Below are positions 47,150 to 57,830 of a stretch of DNA of 64,000 nucleotides, in pieces. Position numbers and translations under genes: made by a program. Source of the DNA: Euclidia mi. Its lineage: Eukaryota; Arthropoda; Insecta; Lepidoptera; Erebidae. The stretch spans positions 10,128,995-10,192,994 of the forward strand of contig OX123186.2 of assembly GCA_944739405.2 (NCBI GenBank), given 5' to 3'. The notes under the pieces were generated by a model that did no database searches, was not told the origin of the DNA, and saw only the letters and a program-made list of their open reading frames with translations. Each line of letters begins with the position of its first letter. Position 1 is the first letter of the stretch.

Positions 47150-48775
47150 GGATGGAATATTTGAGGAAAAGGCGCTTAGCATCGGACCTAAGACCATCCG
47201 GCTTTGGAAAAGATACGTGAACGATATCTCAAAGTGACTAGCGATATTAAGGAGGGCATGGAGAACACCAAGGTCACTGTGTTGGCCTTGGTTGATTTCT
47301 CGAATGCCTTTAATACCGTCAGTCACGATGTCCTGCTGTCCCTCCTTACCCATCTTAAGATCTCATCCGAAGCTCTGGATTGGTTCTCTAGTTATCTTCG
47401 AGGACGCCAGCAGTCTGCCCGCCTCGACGAGTTATCGTCGGAGTGGCGTGACAATAACTCTGGTGTTCCTCAAGGCGGTGTTCTCTCTCCTTTATTATTT
47501 TCTATCTTTATTAATTTCCTAACTCAAGATCTTCAATGCGCTTATCACCTGTATGCCGATGACTTGCAGATATACTCTCAGGCATCCGTTGAAGACGTCT
47601 CCTCCGCAACTCTTGAAGTTAACCGAGATCTAAGCGCCATTCAGAGCTGGTCAAACAAGTTTGGTTTGTATGTAAACCCTAGCAAATGCCAAGCAATTGT
47701 CATTGGTAGCCAATGGGTAATTAAAAGATTAGACGTCTCAACTTTGCCACCACTAGTTTATGATGGTAACGTCATAGACATGTGCCCAGTTGTCAAAAAC
47801 CTTGGCCTACATATGGACTCTACGTTAAGCTGGCGAAACCACGTCACTCAAACTAGCAAAAAGATTACCGGTACTCTACGTGCTATCAATCGCCTAAGGA
47901 ACTTCCTACCACCTAAAACTAAGACAATGCTTGTGCAAACTCTGGTATTTCCCTTGATCGACTATGGTGATGTATGCTACTATGACCTGAATGCAGATCT
48001 TTTTAACAAACTTGACCATCTTCTCAATAACTGCATTCGATTTATTTTCAATCTTCGCAAGTATGACCACGTGTCTACTTATCGTTCCCAGTTGAAGTGG
48101 CTTCCTATTCGTCAAAAACGCAGTCTGCGTGCTCTCACTACTCTCTATTCCATTCCTTATGTCTCCCAATACTCCCAACTATTTAAGTTCTTACTTTCAG
48201 TACTTATGCACCAACCACAATCGTAACCTTCGTTCATCTAATAACCTTCTCCTTCTCTGTCCTTCACATAGATCTTCTTTCATCCATTCTTCTTTTCCTA
48301 CTCAAGCTATTCTTCTTTGGAATGACCTTCCTCTCGAAATCAGGACGTCCACTACTAGGTATCGCTTTAAGACAAAGGTAAAGCAGCTTTTATTGGCTAA
48401 GTTAGCAGAAGTATCATAACATCTAAATATATTTTAGGTACATATTTATTTATATATGTATATATATTATTGTGTATTTAAGTATAAGTATGTGTATGTA
48501 GGTATATGTAAGTATGGGTATGTAAGTGTATGTACTTATGCATTTCTATCTATGTATGTATGTATTATTATTATGATTTAATTTTGTTTAATGTATGCGC
48601 GTCCATCATATCTATTAAATATATGTTTAAGTCAAACTCCGCTTTTTAAAATACACCTACCATCAATCTCTGCACCACTCTAAGGTAGACTGGCAGAAAA
48701 TGCCTAAGGCATTAAGTCCACCTTTATACGCTATGTGTGTATATAAAGTTAATAATATATCTTTAGTATCGTAAA
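47150..48775 (+). pseudogene. CR1-like LINE, 5'-truncated, frameshifted RT and 3' UTR
   Basis: The main frame (47204-48226, 340 codons from its first in-frame start) holds the RT palm. It has ALVDFSNAFNTVSHD, then NNSGVPQGGVLSPLLF, then the catalytic YADD box at residues 117-120, then NPSKCQAIVIGS and LGLHMDSTLSW. The C-terminal end, with AILLWNDLPLEIR, continues in another frame to 48419, so a frameshift lies near 48190-48225. Another occurs near 47210-47235, upstream of the palm. The motifs fit the CR1/Jockey group. After the stop come AT-rich repeats and a 3' end with aggtagactggcagaaaatg and cattaagtccacc, also seen at 59415. The endonuclease and ORF1 are missing. Confidence 0.82.
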
Positions 48776-49860
48776 AGGAGGTAAGCAGGAAGTAGATCAA
48801 TATGTGCAACACCTTAACTCCATTCATCCGAAGATGAGATTCACCTACGAAATGGAAACTGACAGATCGTTGTCATTCTTGGATGTCAAAGTGACTGTGA
48901 GACCAGATGGGTCCTTAACACATTGCGTATACCGGAAGCCTACACACACAGATAGATACCTGCACGCCACGTCGCACCACCATCCTCGACAACTGCAATC
49001 CGTTGTGACGTCACTAAAAAACAGAGCACACGACCTCTGTGACCCTGAGCATTTGAAGCTAGAGCTAGACCATGTTCAGGAGGTACTTAGGAAGAACGGA
49101 TACCAGATACAACGTCGAATGACGCGGCCTATCAAGCGAGATAAACATCCGGCGGTAAATAGACAACCTACCTACATGCCCTAAATTAGAGGTGTTACGG
49201 ATAAAATAGGAGCCAAGTTAAAAAACTACTCCATTCCGACCGTATTTACACCAGGGGCCAAAGTATGCAACATGGTGGGCACACCAAAGGATGTTCAACC
49301 GCTACAAACCCCAGGTGTCTATAAAATCAACTGCAGCTGCGGAAGCTCTTACATAGGGCAAACGAAGCGGACCATCGCTGAACGTATAAAGGAGCACATC
49401 GCAGCTGTAAAGAACCGTCAAACGAACAAATCGGCGATTGCGGAACATTTACTTCAATCGGGCACCAATCACTGGATTGAATTTCATCGTCCACAAGTCC
49501 TCTCCACGGAACGCCACTTTTACCCAAGAGTTGTACGTGAAGCGATCGAAATCAGAAGACATAAAAATTTCAATCGGGAAGAGGGCTTCAAATTGTCATC
49601 GGCGTGGAATCCAGTGATCCGGTTAACAACACCCTACTTTAATGCGCAGTCGGCGAATGTTCAAAATACAGATACGGTTAGTGTGTTTTGCGCCGGCACC
49701 TCGAAAATCAACAACGCGGGGGTAGAAATAGAATCTTCTACCTCGCACTCGGAGACGTGACATCGCTACACCAGTCAGCTTGCGACCACGGGACGTGCAA
49801 CCGTCTCGAAACGTCAAGCAAAAATAAGGTATGTAAATACCTAATGCATGTTCGCGTTAA
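48776..49860 (+). pseudogene. Penelope-like element: RT end and GIY-YIG endonuclease
   Basis: The frame is open from about 48762 through 49184. It carries the last part of a Penelope-type RT: LNSIHPKMRFTYE, then SLSFLDVKVT, then YRKPTHTDRYLH. An in-frame TAA (49182-49184) breaks it, and the same frame goes on to 49760. A GIY-YIG nuclease follows, with GVYKINCSCG then YIGQTKRTIAERIKEH, the conserved Arg and a later Glu. It ends near AWNPVI, as in this family. Penelope-like elements use this nuclease to nick the target and prime reverse transcription. Most of the RT is missing on the 5' side. The fragment starts exactly where the CR1-like 3' end stops and ends near the Tc1-like element. Confidence 0.85.
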
Positions 49861-49876
49861 TTCCCGTATAGATATA

Positions 49877-51467
49877 CACACATCAACAAAGTCTAGGGAT
49901 ATTTTATATTTCATCAAATATCTAAAAATCTATGAAGAATTTTCTGATACAGTAAATAGAAGAATCATAGATTATTTTAAGGTCTTTAATAAAAATAAAA
50001 AACATTTCGTGTTTTTTTTTGTTTTAAATAAAAAAAAAAATTTTTTTAATCATCATGGAAAATTAGTATGATAACAACAAACATTTCTTCTTAAAAAACT
50101 ATTAATTTTAATAAAAATGGAAAAAATCTTGTAAAATCTAATCATTAATAATCAGTGTTGCCACCTCTTACATTGATTACACATCGACATCGATTGTTAA
50201 TACTTAAAATTAAATTGTCAATGTCTTGCTGCGGTATGAGGTCCCATGTCCTTTGCAAGTGTTCGTAAAGTTGTTGTTCAGTCGTCAAATTTGGTGGAAA
50301 ATCTCTCAAAGCTTTTCGTTGTAACATGTCCCAGGCATGCTCGATAGGATTTAAGTCGGGCGACTGTGCAGGCCAATCCAAAACTTGAATATCGTGCTCT
50401 CGGAGAGCGGTCGATACCAGCCGCGCCGTATGGCAAGGAGCATTATCGTGCATGAGTAGAAATTCATGGCCTATTTGAGTTCTGTGTGGGACAATAACGG
50501 GCTCTACTACCTCCTCGTGGTATTTTTGTGCAGTCATGCTGCCTTGGATCCAAACGAGTTGGGTTCGTCCGCCAAGACGAATTCCTGCCCACACCATGAT
50601 TGTCCCGCCTTGGTATGGGTGGACCTCCTGAGGGTGCCGTAGACGGCTAACTCTCCCTGGAGCTCTCCAAACGCGTGTTCTTCGTGAATCCGGGTGAAAC
50701 CCAAACCGGGACTCATCGGTGAACAGCACCAAAGACCATTGTTCGTCACTCCATGGTAAATGCTCCCGAGCCCACGAAAGCCGCCGACCGCGATTGCCAC
50801 GTCGCAATGCTGGAACACGCAATGGTCTTCGAGCATGAAGATCAACTTCATGTAACCTTCTTCGCACGGTTTGGTCGCTTACCAGCAGCTGGTGGTCCTC
50901 CTGGAGCCTTTGCACTAGTTGCAGCGCTGTGATATTGGGTTGTCTTCTGGCGGTCATTTGGAGAAATCGATCCTGTCTCTGCGTAGTAACACGATATCTA
51001 CCTGTGTGCTGTTCGGCCACATCTCCAGTACTGCGATAACGTGACCACAACCTTGATATCACATTTTGACTGGTATGTAGGGCCTCAGCAACGACGCGTT
51101 GAATTGCACCATTTTCTAACATGCCCACGGCTCGTAACATTTCATCTCGACTCAAATGACGACGTGACATGACTTTTAAAGTTCGTACGTCACGTTAAAT
51201 TAAAAAAGAAAAACAATTAAAAACCCTTTTCATTAATAATTATAATAAAACAGTTTTAACTTTCTTTAATGTAACGAATTACTAGCAAATTTGCCGCCAT
51301 ATTTTGTTTATTATTTTGTTTTTTTTCTTTCCATGTTCAAATTTTGAAAATAGAATAAAAGAGGTTTTAATCTGTATATAAACTTTTTGTGGAAACTAAC
51401 AAGGTTCTAAACTATAAACTCGTAAATAATTTAGGATTAAGATATCCCTAGACTTTGTTGATGTGTG
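49877..51467 (-). mobile_element. Tc1-like DNA transposon, apparently complete
   Basis: 1,591 bases bounded by perfect 26-bp terminal inverted repeats (49877-49902 and 51442-51467), each with the core caacaaagtctagggatat or its complement. TA lies immediately outside both ends (49875-49876 and 51468-51469), the target duplication of the Tc1/mariner superfamily. It holds one intact transposase gene on the minus strand. Inserted next to, or in, the 3' end of the Penelope-like fragment. Confidence 0.85.
50145..51170 (-). CDS. Tc1-like transposase, intact
   Basis: A complete frame of 341 codons with an ATG start at 51170 and TAA at 50145-50147. Residues about 5-110 form the paired helix-turn-helix region that binds the inverted repeats, with a GRYRVTT stretch in the place of the GRPR hook. 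The catalytic domain has the DD34E triad: Asp152 in FTDESRFG, Asp242 in MHDNAPCHT, Glu277 in SPDLNPIEHAWD, with 34 residues between the last two. Length and motif order are those of full Tc1-type enzymes, and no stop or frameshift is seen. With perfect inverted repeats on either side, the element could be active or only recently silenced. The GC content is higher than the surrounding DNA, which fits horizontal arrival but does not prove it. Confidence 0.93.
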   Translation of the reverse strand: MSRRHLSRDEMLRAVGMLENGAIQRVVAEALHTSQNVISRLWSRYRSTGDVAEQHTGRYRVTTQRQDRFLQMTARRQPNITALQLVQRLQEDHQLLVSDQTVRRRLHEVDLHARRPLRVPALRRGNRGRRLSWAREHLPWSDEQWSLVLFTDESRFGFHPDSRRTRVWRAPGRVSRLRHPQEVHPYQGGTIMVWAGIRLGGRTQLVWIQGSMTAQKYHEEVVEPVIVPHRTQIGHEFLLMHDNAPCHTARLVSTALREHDIQVLDWPAQSPDLNPIEHAWDMLQRKALRDFPPNLTTEQQLYEHLQRTWDLIPQQDIDNLILSINNRCRCVINVRGGNTDY

Positions 51468-51470
51468 TAT

Positions 51471-51583
51471 ATTCTTAAACATGCAACGCGAGTGTTTAAA
51501 AGTTTCTATCAACTTAGCTGTCGAATTTTGGGACATAATATTTCTGTATTTCTTCGGTTATCTTGCTTCGTTAAGATTACCTC
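51471..51583. other. flank with a motif shared with 4549-4582
   Basis: catgcaacgcgag and ctgtcgaat occur here and at 4549-4582. Unassigned old repeat. Confidence 0.3.
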
Positions 51584-51596
51584 ATGCAATGCTGCT

Positions 51597-52200
51597 CCCC
51601 CCCGTGGGATCTCTACCTTGTCGTGGTGGAGGGGCTCAGTAACCGTGGATTGGTCACCCGCGGTGAAGCTAAGGGGGATCCAGGAGGGGACGCTCCGCGT
51701 GGGCTTGGAGGGGCCTGCGCAGGATGCGTCCAACGGTGCGGGTGCGGGGGACAGTTCTGTCTGTCCCTCGCAGTCGGGTGCGGTCGCGGAAGGAGAGGCG
51801 TGTCGGTGTTGCGTTGCCGCGCGCCCTATCTCCCGCGACCAAATGGGGGCGCACCATTCGATGCGTCGCGGTGGAGCCGCAGAGGAAGAGGAGATGCGGT
51901 ATTGCGTTGCCGTCCTCCCTATCCTCTGCGGCCGCTGGGCGTTTTGGCGGCGGAGTCCAACACCTTAATCCGTCGCCAAGGGGGTTTTGTTCGGGGCCCG
52001 CCTGACCATCTGGCGGGCCAATACCCGTCGGAGGGTGGCGACGAGTGCTTAGGTGATGCCCCACCCTCCGACACACGGGTACATGGCGGCAGTTGAGGTG
52101 GTTTTTAGTGGAAACACCACATACTCCGGCTCTTATTTCCCCCAAGAGTCGGAGATCCGAAGGGATTTTCCACCTCGTAAAACAAAAAAAAAAAAAAAAA
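51597..52200 (+). mobile_element. poly(A) non-LTR insertion X, copy 2
   Basis: 604 bases, opening with a C-run and gtgggatctctaccttg, ending in a poly(A) run. Flanked by a 13-base direct repeat (atgcaatgctgct at 51584 and at about 52200). It matches the two ends of copy 1 (13677-14895) but lacks the 615-base insert, so this is the simpler form. It encodes no intact protein. A ggtttttagtgg segment before the tail is shared with copy 1 and Y. Confidence 0.8.
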
Positions 52201-52364
52201 TGCAATGCTGCTACTATGTGATATCGACTTTATTATTTCTCTTTCGTCTGAGTGGAGCTAATATCATGTCAAATTGGTATCGCCACTAGGCTATTGCTAC
52301 CTATTTAAGACTTACCTTGCATGCAACCGGTATAACATTAGAAAGATTATAATAATAATAATAA

Positions 52365-52622
52365 TCTTCTACCACATTCACACAACACCATCTAGTCCCA
52401 AACTAATCAGAAGCTTGTGCTATGGGAACGACTAGGATAAACATACATATATACTTATTTTTTGTAAATACATACATATTATACATAGAAACATCCAGAC
52501 CAAGACAAACATCCATGTTCACACACACAAATAAACATTTGTGTGCGTGAACATGGATGTTTCAGAAGTCAAACGACTTGAGCGAGCATCGAACCCGCGA
52601 CCTTCGGCGTAGCAGGCGCTTA
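52365..52622 (-). mobile_element. tRNA-headed SINE family E, copy 1
   Basis: On the minus strand the head lies at the right, with box B-like gggttcgatgctcgc. It continues through catggatgtttgtcttggtc to an end near agattattattatta. It matches copy 2 at 53415-53688, except that this copy carries a 26-base inverted arm near 52537. Confidence 0.7.
52507..52562. repeat. inverted repeat, 26-bp arms with one mismatch, 4-base loop
   Basis: Left arm 52507-52532 (starting aaacatccatgttcacac) pairs with 52537-52562 (ending gaacatggatgttt). Loop aaac. One position differs. Confidence 0.9.
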
Positions 52623-53414
52623 CACTCACACACATGAATATTATAAAACTGAGCGAAATCCGAAAGGATTGTTCATGTCCTTTGTGGGTTAAATGATAAG
52701 TCGCTTGTCATTAGTAAGACAAGTATCTAAGGACACAGCCCTTAAAAACTCCTTGCACTTTTAATTTTTTTTATGCAAGCAAATCCTATATGGTTTGTAA
52801 TAATTTATCCTTCATTTGTTTGTCACTCTACAAGCTCATTCACACGAATAGCCTCTCCAACTTCAAACAATGTACTAACCTCAAACAAAAACTGTGGCCG
52901 CAGTACACCAACCACACGGGTTTATCATAGCTTAATGTCATTTTATGTCATTTAAATTCGGTGTAAAAATAGCATAGAGATAGTATATAAATAGAGAAGG
53001 CGAGTCAGACAAAATGTATGTCGATAGAAAGAGAAAGAAGATAAATTTGTTACTCGTTTTTTCTTTTAAGAAGCATGCGCAGTAGAGAAACGTAACTAAA
53101 CAATATGTGATGATTTATCATCTATCTAGCTATTCGTGTCAGTGTGTGGCAAACTTTGGTTTCGGTGTTTATAAATCATCCAATGGGAACCAACATGGCC
53201 TAACGATTTATGCCTTGAGACAACAATCGTGCCCGCCTTAACGTGCCTTCTAAAGCACACTTAGCCACGTTAGCTTTCCGATATTTAAAATGCCACAACA
53301 AGTGGTCATTAAATCCAAGTGGTTGTCTGAGTAAGCGTTGTTTAACTTTCCCGATTTACTATGAACAACAAATCAAGATACGCTATGAAACTATCATAAG
53401 AAATACGCATAATT
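52623..53414. other. non-coding; a small SINE-like scrap near 53190-53280
   Basis: At 53215-53260, gacaacaatcgtgcccgcc and aacgtgccttctaaagca resemble the minus strand of the SINE C body. Nothing else is recognised. Confidence 0.35.
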
Positions 53415-53688
53415 AATAATATAATAATATTCTACCGCATTCACACAACACTATCTAGTCCCAAACTAAGGAGAGCTTGTACTATGGGTACTAGATAATG
53501 GATAAACATACTTATATACTTTTTATTTGTAAATACATACATTTTATACATAGAAACACCCAGACCAAGACAAACATCCATGTTCATGCACAAAAATGTT
53601 TGACTTGTGCGGGAATCGACCCCGCGACCTTCGCCTTACGAGTAGCAGTCGCTTACACTGCCGCTGCGCCAACCGGTCGTCAATTAAT
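53415..53688 (-). mobile_element. tRNA-headed SINE family E, copy 2
   Basis: On the minus strand: box A-like ttggcgcagcggcagtg, box B-like ggggtcgattcccg, body catggatgtttgtcttggtc and tttgggactagatagtgtt. Confidence 0.78.
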
Positions 53689-54530
53689 CAAATATAATCG
53701 CATACTGCGTATGGCGTCATAAAATAGAATACCAAATGAATGTTTTTCTCTTTTTATCAACGACATTTTCACTTACAAAAGTATTTATAGCTTGCCTGCC
53801 AGCTCTATCTATATATTATCTGTATGAAAAATAATTGTGGAGTATAAATAAAAGGCTGCTTCGTGTGGGTGAGCAATTTGCAAAAAGCAATTGCCGCTAT
53901 ACATCAATGTCTTATCGGTGGATCTGTGCGTCAATTGTCACAGGCAAAGGACAGGGATGTTGCAGTAAATTTTTAGTGAGGGAAGGTATTCTACACGGTT
54001 TTAGGGTCGGAAATGGTAGACAACATTCTACATAGATTTAGAGAGCACTTTCGAGTCATGTCATAAAACTGTAATTGAACGGAGTAGTGTGTCGCCATTA
54101 GTATATTTTTAAACCCAAAATATACATATGTTTTTAAAATGTTAAAAAGGGGTTTTCAAGCTCTCCGAAAAGAGCGGCTGTGAAGACATGTTAAAGCAAT
54201 CCAAAAGAAAATTGCGCACAATCTTTTCTTGCGTTATTATAATTGCTTGCAGTCCTGTCGACATTAAAGACAGTACATGATTACACGAAACTTAAAAGAA
54301 TAACAATGGCAAATTTCAAAATGATCGCTGTAAAATTATAGTCACAGTGTGAACGCCTAACAAGCCTGATTTTACAATTGGTAAATTATGAAAATAATAT
54401 TTAAGATTTTACTTCATTTATTATTGTATATATGTAGTTGGAGACATCAAAATATCGTTTTTTTCTATAGCCGTATGCCATTGGAATCTTCATTTCACAT
54501 TTAAATCCACGTAGATCTTTATGGGTATCT
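53689..54530. other. non-coding, nothing recognised
   Basis: AT-rich spacer. Confidence 0.4.
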
Positions 54531-54790
54531 CATCATCATCAGCCTTTAACAGTCCACTGCTGGACTAGGCCTCTCCGTAGGTAGGGTAGGCCAATTCCTC
54601 CTTTGAAAGGAGGAATTGGCCTACTATACCACGCTGGCCAAACGGGTTGGTATAGGGTTTGTATCAAGTTTACCTTCTCTTACAGTGCTGTTCTCTGCAT
54701 AATATGCTCCCTCTGTCGGCTCCTACGGCACCCATGGGATGATATGGGGTGGTGACAATCCGTATTCTTAATCCGTCACCACACGGAAAC
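54531..54790 (-). mobile_element. SINE-like family B with gained palindrome
   Basis: Minus-strand copy: the opening at the right (gtgtggtgacggattaag) and the GAT-repeat end at the left. Compared with 63726-63960 it has extra bases at about 54577-54598, which create a perfect 18-bp inverted repeat. Confidence 0.78.
54586..54624. repeat. perfect inverted repeat, 18-bp arms, 3-base loop
   Basis: gtaggccaattcctcctt at 54586-54603 and its exact complement at 54607-54624, loop tga. Confidence 0.93.
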
Positions 54791-55539
54791 TGCACGCCAT
54801 TATGGGTATCTATATGACAGTATCTATGTGGGTTGCGAAGGAACAGTCACTCTTAGGAAGAGTTAATATTCTGTCTGACTCGATTATCTTGAAAAGTGGA
54901 CCATGGGCTCGAAAACAGCGAAAGTCTGGGATGCAACCAGGATAACGATTAGACAATGATGATGAATAAATAATAAAGATTTATAACGCACATGACCTAC
55001 TGCACAATTCCTTTACAGTGGTAAAATCCATCCTGTTTGTTTTTCTAGCATTTTATTCAAGCGTTCGCAACGTTTTAACTAAACGTTCCCGCTTCTCAAT
55101 AGAATTTGTACGCAGAATTTATATATAGTTAAAATGAATGAGCTCCCCGTCTGTTTCGGATGACAGGACTTTCGGAATAACATTTTTAAAGTGCTATGGC
55201 GTGCAGTTTGTGGAGGCAGAGTTGTTTGTACTTTATGTAATGGTTAAGGTTACTGTTTTCTTTGGTAGGTTGAAATGTATTTCCGTCCTCTTTGGTATAC
55301 ACTAGTGATTCTTTAGTGGTATTGGTACTTTTTTTATTTTAATTTATTTAGTGTAAATGGAGAGATTTTAGTAATATTGTTATGTTGTATTTTTTTGAAG
55401 CGCTAAAAAAACAGAATGGAGTCACACGTTCATATTTATTTTACTAAAAAGATGACATTCTTCACTAACAACATCCAAATGGATTGACAATCATAACATA
55501 ATTTATTTTAACACAGTTTATTTATTTATCATATTCATG
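54791..55539. other. non-coding, nothing recognised
   Basis: AT-rich spacer. Confidence 0.4.
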
Positions 55540-56440
55540 CTTTTTTATTTATTTATTTATTTAGGGGACAATAAACAGCTACAACATATGTTTACACATT
55601 ACACTACAGTACAACGAATAGTTAGTATTGCAGCCCACTACATCGTCCGCAAATTCTCAAAGGACAAATAAGCAATAAGATGCCACTAAAAAGCGATACA
55701 TTACTTGAATAATTACATCATTATATACAAAGTAATGAAAGCAAATAATAATAAAAGTAAAAATATGTTTAAAAAAAAAGGAAAATACATCGAAATTAAT
55801 TTAAATGAATTAACAATTACAATTATATTTAAGGGACTATACATAATCTTAATAAAACTCAATAAAATTATAATTAACATTCAATTCAATAATCAACAAT
55901 CATTTTATTATTATTGCTATACAACAGGACCCTAACAATTGTGGTCTAATATTTTAATTACACTCTTTCTGAATTTAGGTTTAGAATATATAAAAATATC
56001 AATATCATTGAAGTTATTATTATAACACTCAACCATTCGACGCAAGGGGCAACGCAGTCCAGAGTTAGTTCGACAAGTATTGAGCGCAAACAAGGTACCC
56101 GCTCGAACATTACGTTTGTGAACTGTACGAGGGACTGCATAACATAATTTGCTTGTAATGTCCATTGCATCATTGTGGACAATGTCATGCAGTACATTTG
56201 CCTCCAAAAACTTGCGTCTGGTTTCTAGTGTCATTAGATTGTACACCCTCAGCAATTGTGGGTATGACAAAAACTCTCGATTACGCCTGTAGTGCATAGC
56301 TCGTAAGAACTTACTCTGAACCTTCTCGATCTGATCGATATATTTTTGATAGAACGGGCTCCATATAGAGACAGCATATTCGAGCTGTGATCGTACAAGC
56401 GTCTTATATAAGTAAAGGTGGTGGACCGTTTGAAGTCAAT
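55540..56440 (-). pseudogene. CR1/Jockey-group LINE, C-terminal RT end and 3' UTR
   Basis: On the minus strand from about 56440, two frames read in order. The first has VRSQLEYAVSIWSPFYQKY, then IDQIEKVQSKFLRAM. The second (56297-55932) has LSYPQLLRVYNLMTLETRRK, then NTCRTNSGLRCPLRRMVECY, then FIYSKPKFRKSVIKIL. This is the tail of a LINE ORF2 downstream of the polymerase core, as in CR1 and Jockey relatives (the LEYAVSIWSP and L..R R.. blocks). The 3' UTR continues to about 55540, ending in an (AAAT)n run. The polymerase core is missing and the left frame is open to its stop. It belongs to a different family from the copy at 47150. Confidence 0.75.
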
Positions 56441-56454
56441 AGAAGATCTCATAA

Positions 56455-56800
56455 TAATAGGCTCTCATTTATAGTAATAGGCGGCAAACGAGCAGACGGA
56501 TCGCCTGATGGTTTGCCATTACCGCCGCCCATGGACACAAGCAACGCCACAGGAGTCACAAGTGCGTTGCCGCCCCTTGGTGTTGGGAATGGGGATACGA
56601 TGAGGAGTGGAATGAGGGAGAAGGAATAGGGGATGCCCTATCCCCTATTCCTTCTCCCTCATTCCACTCCGGCACTCTCACTCACCGAACAAAACGCAAC
56701 AGTTTAGGTACCGTTACTTAACGTCGATTTTCTGTGAGAGGGTAGTACTTCCCCGGTCGAGCCGGCCCATTCATGCTGAAATCAGCGAGCCTCTACTACC
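56455..56800 (+). repeat. interspersed repeat with an internal palindrome
   Basis: Starts aataggcggcaaacgagcag, continues accgccgcccatggacac, and ends ggtagtacttccccggtcg, gagccggcccattcatgc. This is a repeat I associate with moth and butterfly genomes. In the middle it holds the perfect 30-bp inverted repeat listed next. Confidence 0.55.
56604..56670. repeat. perfect inverted repeat, 30-bp arms, 7-base loop
   Basis: Left arm 56604-56633 (ggagtggaatgagggagaag and on) is the exact complement of 56641-56670, loop tgcccta. It could form a long hairpin or cruciform. Confidence 0.95.
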
Positions 56801-57486
56801 GTATATTATACGTATATGACGGTGCGTTACCAGCGCCGCTTTATTATTTCACTTCGGAACGGGAATTGCAGATCTATATCACGAAACTTCACCAGGTCAT
56901 TATTATAGTCTCTAAACGAATCGAGAGTGCTACCGGCCGGTTGTGACGTATTGCGGTGCAATGGTTGGGGTCGCTGACAGTGTTTCGTGTGGACTTGTCT
57001 GGCTAGCGAAAGGGCGAGTACTGATCTGTGGTCGAGTCGCCTGGTTGACAGTACATCATGAATCTGTCCTCGGTTCGTTAAAAGACTTGCAAGTGAAAGT
57101 GTTAGACTATAATTGTTGAGATAGTGCCTTTCGTGTTTTAAAGTAGTCATGTATTTTAGTTAGTGTGTATTCAATGCACAAGAACCCAGATGCGCCCACT
57201 AAGTAGGAACTCTAAAGTATTTATATCGGCCAACGATTTAGCTACTCGCCTACATATACCATAATATAGCAATAAAAACAACCGGCATCAACGTCAGCTT
57301 AACAAAACGGTACAACGCAGAGTATGATGAACCAAAGCTGACTCAAACAAAATCATTTTCAAATATTGTTACAGCAGAACATTAACAGGGGTTGTAGGGA
57401 TATTTGCTCCAACTCGACCGGCTATGACAAACACGACACAACCCTTTTAAAATAATTAACAAACAAATCAGCTAATTACAACAAGG
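56801..57486. other. non-coding, nothing recognised
   Basis: A 107-codon minus-strand frame (57150-56827) was examined. It is higher in GC than its flanks but has no domain I know. It is left uncalled. Confidence 0.3.
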
Positions 57487-57720
57487 GACTGCCTACGTGG
57501 TACAGTGGATAGCGTATGCGTCTGCGAATCGGAGGTCCCGGGTTCGATACCCAGGTCGGGCAAAAGAGTAACTGGGTTTTTCCAAATTCTCAGAAGCAGC
57601 ACGGCGTCTGGTGATGTGACCGTTAACGGCAATAAGCTCGCCCCCTATAACAAATGTGGGGTAAATATTACACCTCGGCCTATCCCTTCGGGGATACAGG
57701 CGTGAGTCTATAAAAAAGTA
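57487..57720 (+). mobile_element. tRNA-derived SINE family A, variant head
   Basis: The head has a full tRNA-like layout: tggtacagtggatagcg as box A region, then cccgggttcgatacccag as box B. The family A body and tail follow (ggcctatcccttcgg, acaggcgtgag). The body is a little shorter than in 12622-12880. Confidence 0.78.
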
Positions 57721-57830
57721 AAATACAACAAGAGGTAAGATGAACAACGTAAACAATGAAAACAAACATTCAAAATCGATTGGAAAGATTACAATAAAAT
57801 TTCTAACGCAGTCACTTCGGATAAAATCGA

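Noticed and set aside
51669..52205. 178-codon minus-strand frame in retroinsertion X
   Set aside because: It is antisense to the element and runs into its poly(A) tail. The sister copy is not open over the same region.
56827..57150. 107-codon minus-strand frame
   Set aside because: No recognised domain, splice site or repeat match. Too weak to call.
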